A DNA stretch of 64,000 nucleotides from Mimachlamys varia (Eukaryota; Mollusca; Bivalvia; Pectinida; Pectinidae): positions 4,030,001 through 4,094,000 of the forward strand of contig OX392529.1 of assembly GCA_947623455.1 (NCBI GenBank), read 5' to 3'. The notes under the pieces were generated by a model, which was not told the origin of the DNA, made no database searches, and was given only the letters and a program-made list of their open reading frames with translations. The position numbers and the translations under genes were made by a program. Shown in pieces: positions 56,101 to 62,432 of the stretch (position 1 is its first letter; each line of letters opens with the position of its first letter).

Positions 56101-59100
56101 GCTTCCTTTAGAGACAAGACACTCACCACCAGCTTCCTTTAGAGACAGGACACTCACCACCAGCTTCCTTTAGAGATAAAACACTCACCACCAGCTTCCT
56201 TTAGAGACAGGACACTCACCACCAGCTTCCTTTAGAGACAAGACACTCACCACCAGCTTCCTTTAGAGACAAGACACTCACCACCAGCTTCCTTTAGAGA
56301 CAGGACACTCACCACCAGCTTCCTTTAGAGATAAAACACTCACCACCAGCTTCCTTTAGAGACAGGACACTCACCACCAGCTTTCTTTAGAGACAAGACA
56401 CTCACCACCAGCTTCCTTTAGAGATAAAACACTCACCACCAGCTTCCTTTAGAGACAGGACACTCACCACCAGCTTCCTTTAGAGACAAGACACTCACCA
56501 CCAGCTTCCTTTAAAGACAGGACACTCACCACCAGCTTCCTTTAGAGACCGGACACTCACCAACAGCTTTCTTTAGAGACAAGACACTCACCACTAGATT
56601 CCTTTAAGGACAAGACACTCACCACCAGCTTCCTTTAGAGACAGGACATTCACCATCAGCTTCCTTTAGAGACAGGACACTCACCACCAGCTTTCTTTAG
56701 AGATAAGACACTCACCACCAGCTTCCTTTAGAGACAGGACACTCACCACCAGCTTCCTTTAGAGACAAGACACTCACCACCAGCTTCCTTTAGAGACATG
56801 ACTCTCACCACCAACTTCCTTTAGAGACAAGACACTCACCACCAGCTTCCTTTAGAGACAAGACACTCACCACCAGCTTCCTTTAGAGACAGGACACTCA
56901 CCACCAGCTTCCTTTAGAGACATGACACTCACCACCAGCTTTCTTTAGAGACAAGACACTCACCACCAGCTTCCTTTAGAGACAGGACACTCACCACCAG
57001 CTTCCTTTAGAGACAGGACACTCACCAACAGCTTTCTTTAGAGACAAGACACTCACCACTAGATTCCTTTAAGGACAAGACACTCACCACCAGCTTCCTT
57101 TAGAGACAGGACACTCACCATCAGCTTCCTTTAGAGACAAGACACTCACCACCAGCTTCCTTTAGAGACAAGACACTCACCACCAGCTTTCTTTAGAGAC
57201 AGGACACTCACCATCAGCTTCCTTTAGAGACAGGACATTCACCACTAGCTTCCTTTAGAGACAAGACACTCACCACCAGCTTCCTTTAAAGACAGGACAC
57301 TCACCACCAGCTTCCTTTAGAGACAGGACACTCACCACCAGCTTCCTTTAGAGACAAGACACTCACCACCAGCTTCCTTTGGAGACAAGACACTCACCAC
57401 CAGCTTCCTTTAGAGACAAGACACTCACCATCAGCTTCCTTTAGAGACAGGACACTCACCACCAGCTTCCTTTAGAGACAAGACACTCACCACCAGCTTC
57501 CTTTAGAGACAAGACACTCACCATCAGCTTCCTTTAGAGACAAGACACTCACCACCAGCTTCCTTTAGAGACAGGACACTCACCATCAGCTTCCTTTAGA
57601 GACAAGACACTCACCACCAGCTTCCTTTAGAGACAAGACACTCACCACCAGCTTCCTTTAGAGACAGGACACTCACCACTAGCTTTCTTTAGAGACAAGA
57701 CACTCACCACTAGCTTTCTTTAGAGATAAGACACTCACCACCGGCTTCCTTTAGAGACAAGACACTCACCACCAGCTTCCTTTAGAGACAAGACACTCAC
57801 CACCAGATTCCTTTAGAGACAAGACACTCACCACCAGCTTCCTTTAGAGACAAGACACTCACCACCAGCTTCCTTTAGAGACAAGACACTCACCACCAGC
57901 TTCCTTTAGAGACAAGACACTCACCACCAGCTTCCTTTAGAGACAAGACACTCACCACCAGCTTCCTTTAGAGACAAGACACTCACCACCAGCTTCCTTT
58001 AGAGACAAGACACTCACCACTAGATTCCTTTAGAGACAAGACACTCACCACCAGCTTTCTTTAGAGATAAAACACTCACCACCAGCTTCCTTTAGAGACA
58101 AGACACTCACCACCAGCTTCCTTTAGAGACAAGACACTCACCACCAGCTTCCTTTAGAGACATGACACTCACCACCAGCTTCCTTTAGAGATAAGACACT
58201 CACCACCAACTTTCTTTAGAGACAAGAAACTCACCACCAGCTTCCTTATAGCCAGATTATTTATACTTGTCATTAGCAATGAATTTCTATCAGCTAGCTG
58301 ATTATATATACTTACCATCAGCTTCTTCCAGCCAGAAATCTTCTGAAGTTAAGTCCAGCTCACCAAGGTTCAACTTTAGACTGTCAGTGACCTCCTGTAT
58401 GAATCCAGATCAAATTTAAATACACTGTATATACATGATATAGAGTGGTCTCTGAAAACCAGTTACTTTATAATATTGAGTAAAGCCGGGAAAGAGTAGA
58501 GACAGTACGTACTCTAAGGAAAGGTACTAGATCACCAACCTACAAACTTGTTATCCTATGAACTTTTATAAGCAATTGTTCTCTATTTATTCCCTTCCTG
58601 GTAGGTATTGGACAAGCTCGTTAATTGGTGTTAATCTACTGGCTTACACTTTAGCTACTACTGGCAATAAACTGAACTAAAGGCAGATTTGTAAGATGAA
58701 AAAGTCTTCAACTTGGTGTGTGATTTTGTCACTAACTTGCAATACTTATTTTTAACAGTCCTCCTTTTTTCTCAGAAAATGTGTTTTGCACAAACATATA
58801 CAATGTATGTTTCCTACATACCAGTATTTACTTTTCAGAAAATATTTCGAAACTTTTCATGATCTTCTCCTCCATTTCCTAATTATAATCTCCAGATGAA
58901 GCATTGTGTCATTTTTCCAGCATCAGCATCTTTACACTTCAGTTTCTCTGCTGGTATATTTAATATCTTTGTTGTTGTTTGAACACACACAGTATCACTG
59001 GTCAACAACGTGATTAACACAAGATCTGATTTCAGCTTAATGCTAGCTAAGGGGCTTTTTGGTGTGATTATGCTAATTAGTTACATGCTTTTCCTATCAT

Positions 59101-62100
59101 ATTTCTAATACTGTTTATAAATAATTTCATAAAATGCATTGTTTGTGGTGGTCGTCGTGGTTGGAGGGGGGGGGGGGGTCTTGATAAAGGAGCAGATCTA
59201 AGACTTCTAATAAAAATAACATAAATCATATTGACTGTCTACACTGAAAGAATTGCTCATACATTGTATATGGAATGTATATTGTATAATAGCCCAAGTT
59301 TCCTGGCCCTGACACCATGTCTAGTGTTGGGCCAGAGCGCTCTGCTATATAAAAATGTGGAATTCCAAACAGTGTCTAAGCAATAATAGGATCTTTTGTG
59401 TTCAGTCTGGATTGGTACACTTTGTAACTTAGTCACCCCTAACTAACTTATTGGTGTCCTGTCTCTTTACTTCTAACTTTTGAACATCCTCGATATCCAG
59501 GGGTTACACTCGCCTACATCCCTTATATGTCATGGCAAAACTGAAGACTCACCTTGTTGGTGAGGCAAGAAGACTAGTTCGACCCTTTGATGTATATCAA
59601 AAGAATCTCATGGTCACATAATGGTAAAAATTTACATGCTTTGAAGTTGGTTGCGGCTCCTTTGTAATCTTCAAAAGACTGCAGGCATGCGGCCTGAGTT
59701 TTGCCATGACATATTCTAGGAGTATAGAGAGCGTAGATGAGCACAACCCCTGGATATTGAGGATGACTTCTGAACGGTATTGACCAAATTCAACAATCTC
59801 AAGATATAAAAAAATCAGAGGAGGAGCAAGACAGAGAGATCCTGATCCTGGTTGATTTCGAATTTCCTGACTCAATGTTTTAAGAATTTTAAAAACTACA
59901 ACATTTACCAATCACATTATCTACAAATAAATTATGTATGCAAGAAGACCTATAAATCGACATGGTAATCATTTCATCTCGGACATCACACAAAACAACT
60001 ACATGCATGAATAAAATATTCCAATATTATTAATTCAACTGTCGAACTTTTACCTTATTTTTACAAATATCTGTCTGTCAATTCGTAAATTATACTCATC
60101 GTAATCCAAACATTTTCTGTCTGCTAGTCGCAACATGGCGGTCTTGTTGGCAGTATTGTAAGATTCAACATGGGCGCTACCTTGCAGTTCCGGAGATTTA
60201 AGCCAGGACAATCAAATTTTGTAATTGGGAACATAGTTGGGTTTTTTGGCATAATTCCATGCCAATTTAAAACTCTGTATTACCTTCTATTCATTAAGAT
60301 TTTATTCCATTGCACTTCACTGGGTCTGATGTAAAAAACAAGAATTCCACGAAAGTGGATGTGTCGCCTGTGCTGCAAGTTGGGAGATAAGTTTTTAGGA
60401 GCTATCTATGGATATGCATTGTATCAGTTCCAAGTGGAATAGAAACAGTGACCTTGACCTTTGAACCTGAAAAGCAATCCCAAGCGAGCACTTTTGGTAA
60501 GGAAGCACTGTATGAAGTTTGAGTTTGATTGGCCCAGGAAAAGTAATTTTCTATTTACAGTAACAGTGACCTTGACCTTCGACCCTAAAAAGCAATCCCA
60601 AGCGAGCACTTTTGTTTAGGAAGCACAATATGAAGTTTGAATTTGATAGGCCCAAGGAAACTGAAGTTGACGCACGGAAACCGATTTTCTATTTATAGCA
60701 ACAGTGACCTTGACCTTCGACCCTGAAAAGCAATCCAAAGTGAGCACTTTTGTTTAGGAAGCACTGTATGAAGTTTGAGTTTGATTGGCCCAAGGAAACT
60801 CAAGTTATCGCACGGAAACTGTTGGTGCAGACGCCGCCGACATAGTGATCCCTATATGTCGCCTTTTCAGGCGACACAAAAATCGTGATATTTTGCAATT
60901 TTCTAAATGAAAAAAAATAAACATTTTTCTATGCCCTTTTTACAGTGTTTTGTTCAAACTGTAAAAACAATTCTGCATTGCTGAAATTGCAAAATTCTTC
61001 GGCATGACCTAGATTTATAAGCTAAAATTAGCATGATCAGACAGAGGACATTCTTATTTGTAGAGTTGCAGCATCAATGTGCTATATGTGCTACATGTGT
61101 ATTTACTACTTGTTTTTTTGTGATCAATCTTGTTGATATTGTCACTGCTTTATGATTTATATGCTATGCACTAAACTTCATAAGCTTTTTAATGTGCTTT
61201 GTGTCCTGTTTTAGTTTTCTTCTAGTTTGACTACCATTTGTTTTTAAATATCTGATTTATTTTTATTTTTTTACCATCGATTCAATTTATGAAGCCTAAT
61301 TATAATTGAATATTAATTCTTTGGACTGATGATTAATTTTAATCTACACTATATTAATGTATATTCTGTCAAATTTTCCTTTTTACTATATTAGCATATT
61401 TGTACATTACACTTGTCCAGATGGTGTTTTAATTATCTGTGTAGTAATTAACCATGTGTTTGTGTATTAAATATTAATGCTAGTGTTCACTCTTATCTGT
61501 AATATTCTTACATAATGCCTTCTGTGATAGCTAACTTATTTACCTTTTCATGATTTTATATATACTGCTGTTAACCATATGTATAAAGATTATTGTATTG
61601 TATTTGGTTCCGTGTTGAGAAAGCGTTATCAACTTAACTTATTGGTAGAACGCTGAAAGTAGGTTTTTAAAGTTGCAAAAAATGGGCTTAAGTAAATATC
61701 TTATTTTATTGAAGTTTTTATTCAATTTGTTATAAAATTAACAATTTCGATCATAAGGTCGCCTTTTTTGGTCTATGTGTGCCTAGTTACTTAGTCTTGC
61801 AGCAGACGACACTTGCAGAGAATTCACGCGGGATTTCAAGAGATAAAATGGTGAAAATGTCGAATATTTCGGTACGTTAATAATGGGTCATCTTGACCGT
61901 ATATAACACCACAAATCTCTCCTCCTCAAACTCCTTTTTTATCTCTGTACAATCAGGCCTATTTACAAAATGGTAATTGTCAAGACACTTTCACTATACT
62001 CGTAAACCTTAATTCAAATGAGTATCTAAAATATCCTGGAAAGTCTATTTAAAAGACTGACACCTGCGCGCAGTCTGACAGTAGCCTGAGTAGAGTAACA

Positions 62101-62313
62101 AGTTATGTTTCGTTTACTATCAATGGATAGTTGTACATGTAGTAACCTTTATATTTATACCATCTCCACTCAACATAAATATGGCGGTTCCTTGAAAGTG
62201 CATATATCAAATGTCGATAAATATCGGGATATGAGAGAGAATTAAGTAACAGAAAATGTAGAATAATGAGCATACGTCCTTACAATGCTCTGCTCTCCAG
62301 CAGTTGACGCCAT
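32018..62313 (-). CDS. VPS52: VPS52, GARP/EARP complex subunit, 19 exons (span includes introns)
   Basis: Nineteen exons join in phase into 2106 nt, 701 residues (human 723). VPS52 is the core subunit of GARP (with VPS51, 53, 54), which tethers endosome-derived vesicles at the trans-Golgi, and of EARP at recycling endosomes. Conserved blocks in order: LGELDLTSEDF (about 22-32), VDLRQYSKQVE (about 56-66), the coiled-coil segment RMEQML...LQEQS (about 103-130), KIREFLMQKIYSFRKPM (about 215-231), EREDLMGVEDTA (about 295-306), STVFTLGNRG, MDNCCREYLF, ITRRYAEFS (about 487-495), INNYDMMLGV and ELINIHHVMVEVKKYKP at the C-terminus. All splice junctions are canonical except intron 11 (AT-AC, U12-type); intron 4 has U12-type GT-AG signals. 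Most introns carry minisatellites, many seeded at the 5' splice site. Nothing is broken, so the gene is presumably functional. Confidence 0.96.
32156..32285. repeat. 42-bp tandem repeat carrying the exon 19 3' splice site, 3 copies
   Basis: Each copy on the minus strand reads TTTTGTGTTGTAGGGGGCCC, i.e. the pyrimidine tract, AG and first exon nt. The gene-proximal copy is the genuine acceptor; two further copies lie upstream in intron 18. Confidence 0.85.
32335..32600. repeat. About 34-bp repeat from the VPS52 exon 18/intron 18 junction, about 7 copies
   Basis: Minus-strand unit GATATTACAG|GTGGTGGCAG plus TGTTATATTGCATA. Exon 18 ends AGATATTACAG|GTGGGTTGCAG, so 10-11 exonic nt and the GT donor are inside the unit. 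GTTAT/GTAAT variants occur. Confidence 0.85.
32588..32706 (-). CDS. VPS52: VPS52 exon 18
   Basis: 119 nt encoding RIQQIVRGFNNDW, VMRAFTNFKNGTQILQ. The first codon is split with exon 17 (phase 1); phase 0 at donor GTGGGT. Confidence 0.93.
32862..33472. repeat. About 35-bp minisatellite abutting the exon 17 donor, about 17 copies
   Basis: Plus-strand core AACCAGGCACTGAGAGGTTG with ATAACCCTGGT spacers; units with ATGAGGCCCTGAG alternate. On the gene strand the array starts about 8 nt into intron 17, right after GTAAGTA. No exonic nt are clearly in the unit. Confidence 0.92.
33481..33658 (-). CDS. VPS52: VPS52 exon 17
   Basis: 178 nt with acceptor TTTTTCAG and donor GTAAGT in phase 1. It encodes ESFKELLTARTTEFIEEVL, PHFGGLISFVKDCE and SLKHEE. 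Confidence 0.93.
33785..34186. repeat. 33-bp repeat from the exon 16/intron 16 junction, about 11 copies
   Basis: Minus-strand unit ATGTTGGGGTTATTATG|GTA followed by AGTCAAGGTCGTA. Exon 16 ends GATGTTGGGGGTTATTATG|G with intron TAAGTCAAGG, so about 17 exonic and 16 intronic nt are copied. Units with ATGTAGGAGG and partial units occur; distal copies near 33800 are diverged. Confidence 0.92.
34170..34373 (-). CDS. VPS52: VPS52 exon 16
   Basis: 204 nt, phase 0 both ends. It encodes ITRRYAEFSAAIVGINQSF, VENFILKMAAEF and FLINNYDMMLGVIM, one of the most conserved parts of the protein. The 3' end seeds the adjoining array. Confidence 0.95.
34388..35385. repeat. 40-bp minisatellite, about 24 copies
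   Basis: Unit CTCACACTCCAAACCTTATA plus GCTGCATCTGACACTCACTG. GTGTC/GCATC/GGGTC variants occur. VPS52 intron 15, near the exon 16 acceptor; no splice-site homology seen. Confidence 0.95.
35457..35740. repeat. 34-bp repeat from the exon 15/intron 15 junction, 8 donors
   Basis: On the minus strand each unit is GTAAGTT plus 27 nt matching the end of exon 15 (GGCCATATTGACAACCGGCC then ACACTAT). Donor positions step by exactly 34 bp (35701, 35667, 35633, 35599, 35565, 35531, 35497, 35463). Five keep GTAAGT; three read ATAAGT and have lost the GT. Confidence 0.95.
35707..35830 (-). CDS. VPS52: VPS52 exon 15
   Basis: 124 nt with acceptor TTTAG and donor GTAAGT, phase 0 at the end. It encodes YWEALQQMMWPRFEYLLDLN, IQSVRDCDPQKFG and IDNRPHY. 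The exon end is taken at the first donor; later donors in the array are alternatives. Confidence 0.93.
35935..36915. repeat. 28-bp minisatellite, about 34 copies
   Basis: Unit GATGATGTTATCGTTCTAGC plus CTACAGTT, with frequent 3-nt (GATGTTATC) and 9-nt (TTCTACAGTT) deletions. VPS52 intron 14, ending about 50 bp from the exon 14 donor. Confidence 0.96.
36964..37082 (-). CDS. VPS52: VPS52 exon 14
   Basis: 119 nt, donor GTAGCC (weak beyond GT), phase 2 at the end. It encodes KQMEEYINDCFDSIAIFLSI, HIVYRFHAIM and RSVPALD. Confidence 0.93.
37105..37897. repeat. 31-bp minisatellite, about 25 copies
   Basis: Unit TATTTCAGTCAGGGAGCATA plus TCAGGTACAAA, open in three plus frames. It lies in VPS52 intron 13 just upstream of the exon 14 acceptor; the unit does not contain that acceptor. 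Confidence 0.96.
38072..40082. repeat. 63-bp repeat from the VPS52 exon 13/intron 13 junction, about 32 copies
   Basis: Each minus-strand unit is the last 57 nt of exon 13 (TCTGCCTCCATAGATCTATT to CACTCTATCTG) followed by GTAAGT. 63 nt is 21 codons and no copy has a stop, so the exon frame stays open from 40139 to 37992. Almost every copy retains a GT donor (GTAAGT, GTACGT or GTAATT). Variants affect mainly the middle: AIIGKT, VVKGKT, ATIDKT, AVIGKT when translated. Confidence 0.97.
40026..40181 (-). CDS. VPS52: VPS52 exon 13
   Basis: 156 nt to the first GTAAGT, phase 0 both ends. It encodes YNFESLFRSIHFALMDNCCR, EYLFLVDFYMASGSASIDLF and ends GKTLTLYL. Joining to exon 14 from this first donor gives the length expected of the family. 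Use of any later donor in the array would insert multiples of 21 residues. Confidence 0.93.
40190..40505. repeat. About 120-bp tandem duplication, 2.5-3 copies
   Basis: Segments with TTCATAGTAATCTCAACACT, AACAGACTGTTTTACTG and CACAAGTAATCAAGTATTTT repeat at 40200, 40310 and 40430. VPS52 intron 12. Confidence 0.9.
40506..41100. other. VPS52 intron 12, unannotated part
   Basis: AT-rich, with a C15 homopolymer at 40920-40934. No gene seen. Confidence 0.5.
41108..41421. repeat. About 91-bp repeat including the exon 12 donor region, 3-4 copies
   Basis: Plus-strand unit includes AACTGGGCGTCCAATCTATA, CTTACAACGGCCCTCAAATT and TGCCTTGTGCTGAAC. On the gene strand copies read GCACAAG|GCAAAT (two) or GCACAAG|GTAAAT (one), against the genuine exon 12 end ACACAAAG|GTAAAAATGAG. 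The homology covers about 10 exonic nt. Confidence 0.82.
41422..41555 (-). CDS. VPS52: VPS52 exon 12
   Basis: 134 nt following an AC acceptor (U12-type AT-AC intron 11), with one nt of the first codon from exon 11. It encodes FFSTKPTLKNRSTVFTLGNR, GNILGADLEGPIIVPHAAQ. Without the AT-AC junction the conserved FFS-KP-LK-R segment would be lost. Confidence 0.92.
41556..41959 (-). other. VPS52: U12-type AT-AC intron (VPS52 intron 11)
   Basis: On the minus strand the intron begins ATATCCTT (41952-41959) and ends TTCCTTAAC followed by ATTTCTGAC at the exon (AC at 41556-41557). These are the textbook minor-spliceosome donor and branch-site sequences, with the branch site about 10 nt from the 3' end. 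It joins AGA-A to GT-TTC in frame (Ser) and restores the conserved protein. A 47-bp tandem array sits inside. Confidence 0.93.
41590..41850. repeat. About 47-bp tandem repeat, 5 copies
   Basis: Unit GAAAGTCTAATCCCACCACT plus TCTAGATATGAATTCCCCTT and ATAATCG. Entirely inside the AT-AC intron. Confidence 0.92.
41960..42017 (-). CDS. VPS52: VPS52 exon 11
   Basis: 58 nt with acceptor TTTGCAG, ending AGGAGAA before ATATCCTT. It encodes FEEVAEREDLMGVEDTARR, matching the very conserved family segment. Confidence 0.92.
42140..44128. repeat. 41-bp minisatellite, about 48 copies
   Basis: Unit CTACAACAACCATACACCTT plus CAATTACTGGCTTGTATCACT; some copies have ATTTACTGG (+1). Open in all three plus frames. 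VPS52 intron 10. Confidence 0.97.
44228..45095. repeat. 42-bp minisatellite near the exon 10 donor, about 21 copies
   Basis: Unit CCTTACTTTACCTGCCTTAT plus CTCTCTACACCCACTATCCATT. On the gene strand each unit holds GGCAG|GTAAAGTAAGG, a strong donor-like motif. The array begins about 20 nt into intron 10. Confidence 0.96.
45113..45245 (-). CDS. VPS52: VPS52 exon 10
   Basis: 133 nt with acceptor GTTACAG and donor GTACGT. It encodes FFNEFLMANERHVAKEVRDE, YIDTMSKMYYSYFKGYLSRL and MKLQ. Confidence 0.95.
45246..45880. other. VPS52 intron 9, acceptor-proximal part
   Basis: No gene. Short imperfect repeats of the following array (CTCACTAGA-type) begin to appear from about 45480. An inverted pair around CGAAACTGTTTGCGGTGTGG lies between about 45655 and 45820, possibly a foldback element. 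Confidence 0.45.
45881..48415. repeat. 44-bp minisatellite, about 57 copies
   Basis: Unit CTGGCTAGATGTCATTACCA plus AGCTCACTAGAACCTATAGC and TGGA. Higher-order blocks of three to four units recur (46185-46560). VPS52 intron 9, ending about 70 bp from the exon 9 donor. Confidence 0.97.
48487..48587 (-). CDS. VPS52: VPS52 exon 9
   Basis: 101 nt with acceptor TTTACAG and donor GTACGA. It encodes AIAKIREFLMQKIYSFRKPM, SNYTIPQNAMLKF. Phase 2 at the end. Confidence 0.95.
48864..49014 (-). CDS. VPS52: VPS52 exon 8
   Basis: 151 nt with acceptor TTCCAG and donor GTGAGG. It encodes HILDTPVTEREFLEHLHELN and FDVRDILEKLKIK. Introns 7 and 8 on either side are short and lack minisatellites; intron 7 has a C18 run (49249-49266). 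Confidence 0.94.
49282..49343 (-). CDS. VPS52: VPS52 exon 7
   Basis: 62 nt with acceptor TTGCAG and donor GTGAGT. It encodes AVRGELSQFVDEMVIPETMI plus two nt of the next codon. Confidence 0.94.
49440..50492. repeat. About 22-bp repeat carrying the exon 6 donor, about 47 copies
   Basis: Plus-strand unit CTGTACTGTGTGTGATGTTT plus AC. On the gene strand this is ACAG|GTAAACATCACACACAGT, matching the genuine junction ACAG|GTAAACCTCAC. The far part (49440-49690) is homogeneous with GTAGATGTC instead; the donor-proximal part is variable, with truncated units (ACTGGGTGATG). Confidence 0.92.
50493..50606 (-). CDS. VPS52: VPS52 exon 6
   Basis: 114 nt, phase 0 both ends. It encodes RMEQMLNGFQGDLSSISSEI, QTLQEQSVTMNVKLKNRQ, the heptad-rich coiled-coil segment of the family. 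Confidence 0.95.
50607..51025. other. VPS52 intron 5
   Basis: One of the few introns of this gene over 400 bp with no tandem array and no recognised element. Confidence 0.6.
51026..51093 (-). CDS. VPS52: VPS52 exon 5
   Basis: 68 nt encoding IKESQNIASLHKQIAACDTI and LE. Its acceptor (GATTCCTTATGTGATACAG) lacks a polypyrimidine tract and fits a U12-type branch site. Donor GTGAGT. Confidence 0.93.
51325..51605. repeat. 40-bp tandem repeat, 7 copies
   Basis: Unit AAGGTCAGTCTGTTAGGAAC plus CAAGCTAATTGAATGGTAAC. Flanked on both sides by degraded CCAAGTTAA-type copies (51170-51325 and 51605-51790). Confidence 0.93.
51940..52805. repeat. 33-bp minisatellite, about 26 copies
   Basis: Unit AATCTGGGTAAAAACCAAGT plus CTGTCTGATGGAC. 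33 nt is 11 codons, so frames stay open on both strands. It ends about 50 bp from the exon 4 donor. Confidence 0.96.
52854..52929 (-). CDS. VPS52: VPS52 exon 4
   Basis: 76 nt with acceptor TTGTAG and U12-type donor GTATCCTT. It encodes GVDLRQYSKQVERELLDVEN, ASIQD plus one nt. Confidence 0.94.
53080..55150. repeat. About 57-73-bp minisatellite abutting the exon 3 donor, about 28 copies
   Basis: Unit AAAGTTACACAGGAACTTTA, CCCGAGGTGACTGGTGGTGT, ACACTTGTACCCCCGGTACT and ATAACAGCTATAC. Short units lack ACACTTGT. The last copy merges with the exon 3 donor: genuine intron start GTAAGTACACCACCAGTCAC versus unit GTACACCACCAGTCACCT. Confidence 0.95.
55161..55213 (-). CDS. VPS52: VPS52 exon 3
   Basis: 53 nt with acceptor TTTTCAG and donor GTAAGT. 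With the G left from exon 2 it encodes VHIQQNLEDDIVKEALNT. Confidence 0.93.
55545..58262. repeat. 31-bp repeat from the VPS52 exon 2/intron 2 junction, about 87 copies
   Basis: Minus-strand unit GGAAGCTGGTG|GTGAGTGTC plus TTGTCTCTAAA; exon 2 ends GGAAGAAGCTGATG|GTAAGT. The copy closest to the gene (about 58230-58262) has longer exon homology (CTGGCTATAAGGAAGCTGGT versus CTGGCTGGAAGAAGCTGATG), which supports origin from the exon end. Nearly every copy keeps GGTGAGT. Confidence 0.95.
58316..58394 (-). CDS. VPS52: VPS52 exon 2
   Basis: 79 nt with acceptor CATACAG and donor GTAAGT, phase 1. It encodes EVTDSLKLNLGELDLTSEDF and WLEEAD. Confidence 0.93.
58395..59484. other. VPS52 intron 1, first part
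   Basis: AT-rich with a G13 run at 59166-59178. No gene or array seen. Confidence 0.5.
59485..59765. mobile_element. MITE, 281 bp, about 75-bp inverted repeats
   Basis: The left end CATCCTCGATATCCAGGGGT is inverted at the right end (ACCCCTGGATATTGAGGATG). Homology continues through TATGTCATGGCAAAACT. The flanks ACTTTTGAA and ACTTCTGAA resemble a 9-bp target duplication with one mismatch. Noncoding; a 104-residue open frame across it is fortuitous. Confidence 0.75.
59766..60340. other. VPS52 intron 1, middle part
   Basis: No feature recognised. Confidence 0.45.
60341..60885. repeat. Dispersed repeat with about 120-bp internal units
   Basis: Bounded by TGGATGTGTCGCC and its inverted partner GGCGACACA. 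It contains three copies of a unit with AACAGTGACCTTGACCTTCG and AAGCAATCCCAAGCGAGCAC. The layout is that of an interspersed bivalve repeat; the class is undetermined. Confidence 0.6.
60886..62283. other. VPS52 intron 1, first-exon-proximal part
   Basis: AT-rich. A stretch near 61856-61905 (AATGTCGAATATTTCGGTA) is a diverged copy of the sequence at about 22345-22395. No gene recognised. Confidence 0.45.
62284..62313 (-). CDS. VPS52: VPS52 exon 1 (initiator)
   Basis: 30 coding nt, MASTAGEQSI, then donor GTAAGG, phase 0. It joins in frame to exon 2 (EVTDSLKL). The N-terminus is not conserved in the family, so support is the ATG, splice site, phase and promoter position, not homology. Confidence 0.75.
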
Positions 62314-62429
62314 GTCACCGACTTCATCTGGGTCAATTAGACGTCAACGTCACGCCTTCTAGTGATGCAAACATTTTGCAGGTCGAGACTCCTTTCGAAG
62401 TCGACTTCCTTTTCCGGTTATCCGCCATC
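62314..62429. promoter_or_regulatory. Bidirectional promoter between VPS52 and a probable RPS18
   Basis: 116 bp separate two divergent start codons. On the plus side CTTCCTTTTCCGG (62405-62417) is a 5'TOP-like pyrimidine tract 12 bp before an ATG. Vertebrate VPS52 and RPS18 share a head-to-head promoter, which guides this reading. Confidence 0.55.
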
Positions 62430-62432
62430 ATG
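62430..62432 (+). CDS. RPS18: Probable RPS18 first coding exon (start codon only), partial gene
   Basis: GCCATCATG is followed at once by GTTAGT, a splice donor, so the exon would contribute only the initiator codon. This is a common layout for ribosomal protein genes and the one I recall for vertebrate RPS18. The rest of the gene is not found before the window ends. The assignment rests on synteny and promoter architecture, not on coding sequence. Confidence 0.4.

Noticed and set aside
59597..59911. 104-residue minus-strand open frame
   Set aside because: It overlaps the inverted arms of a MITE.
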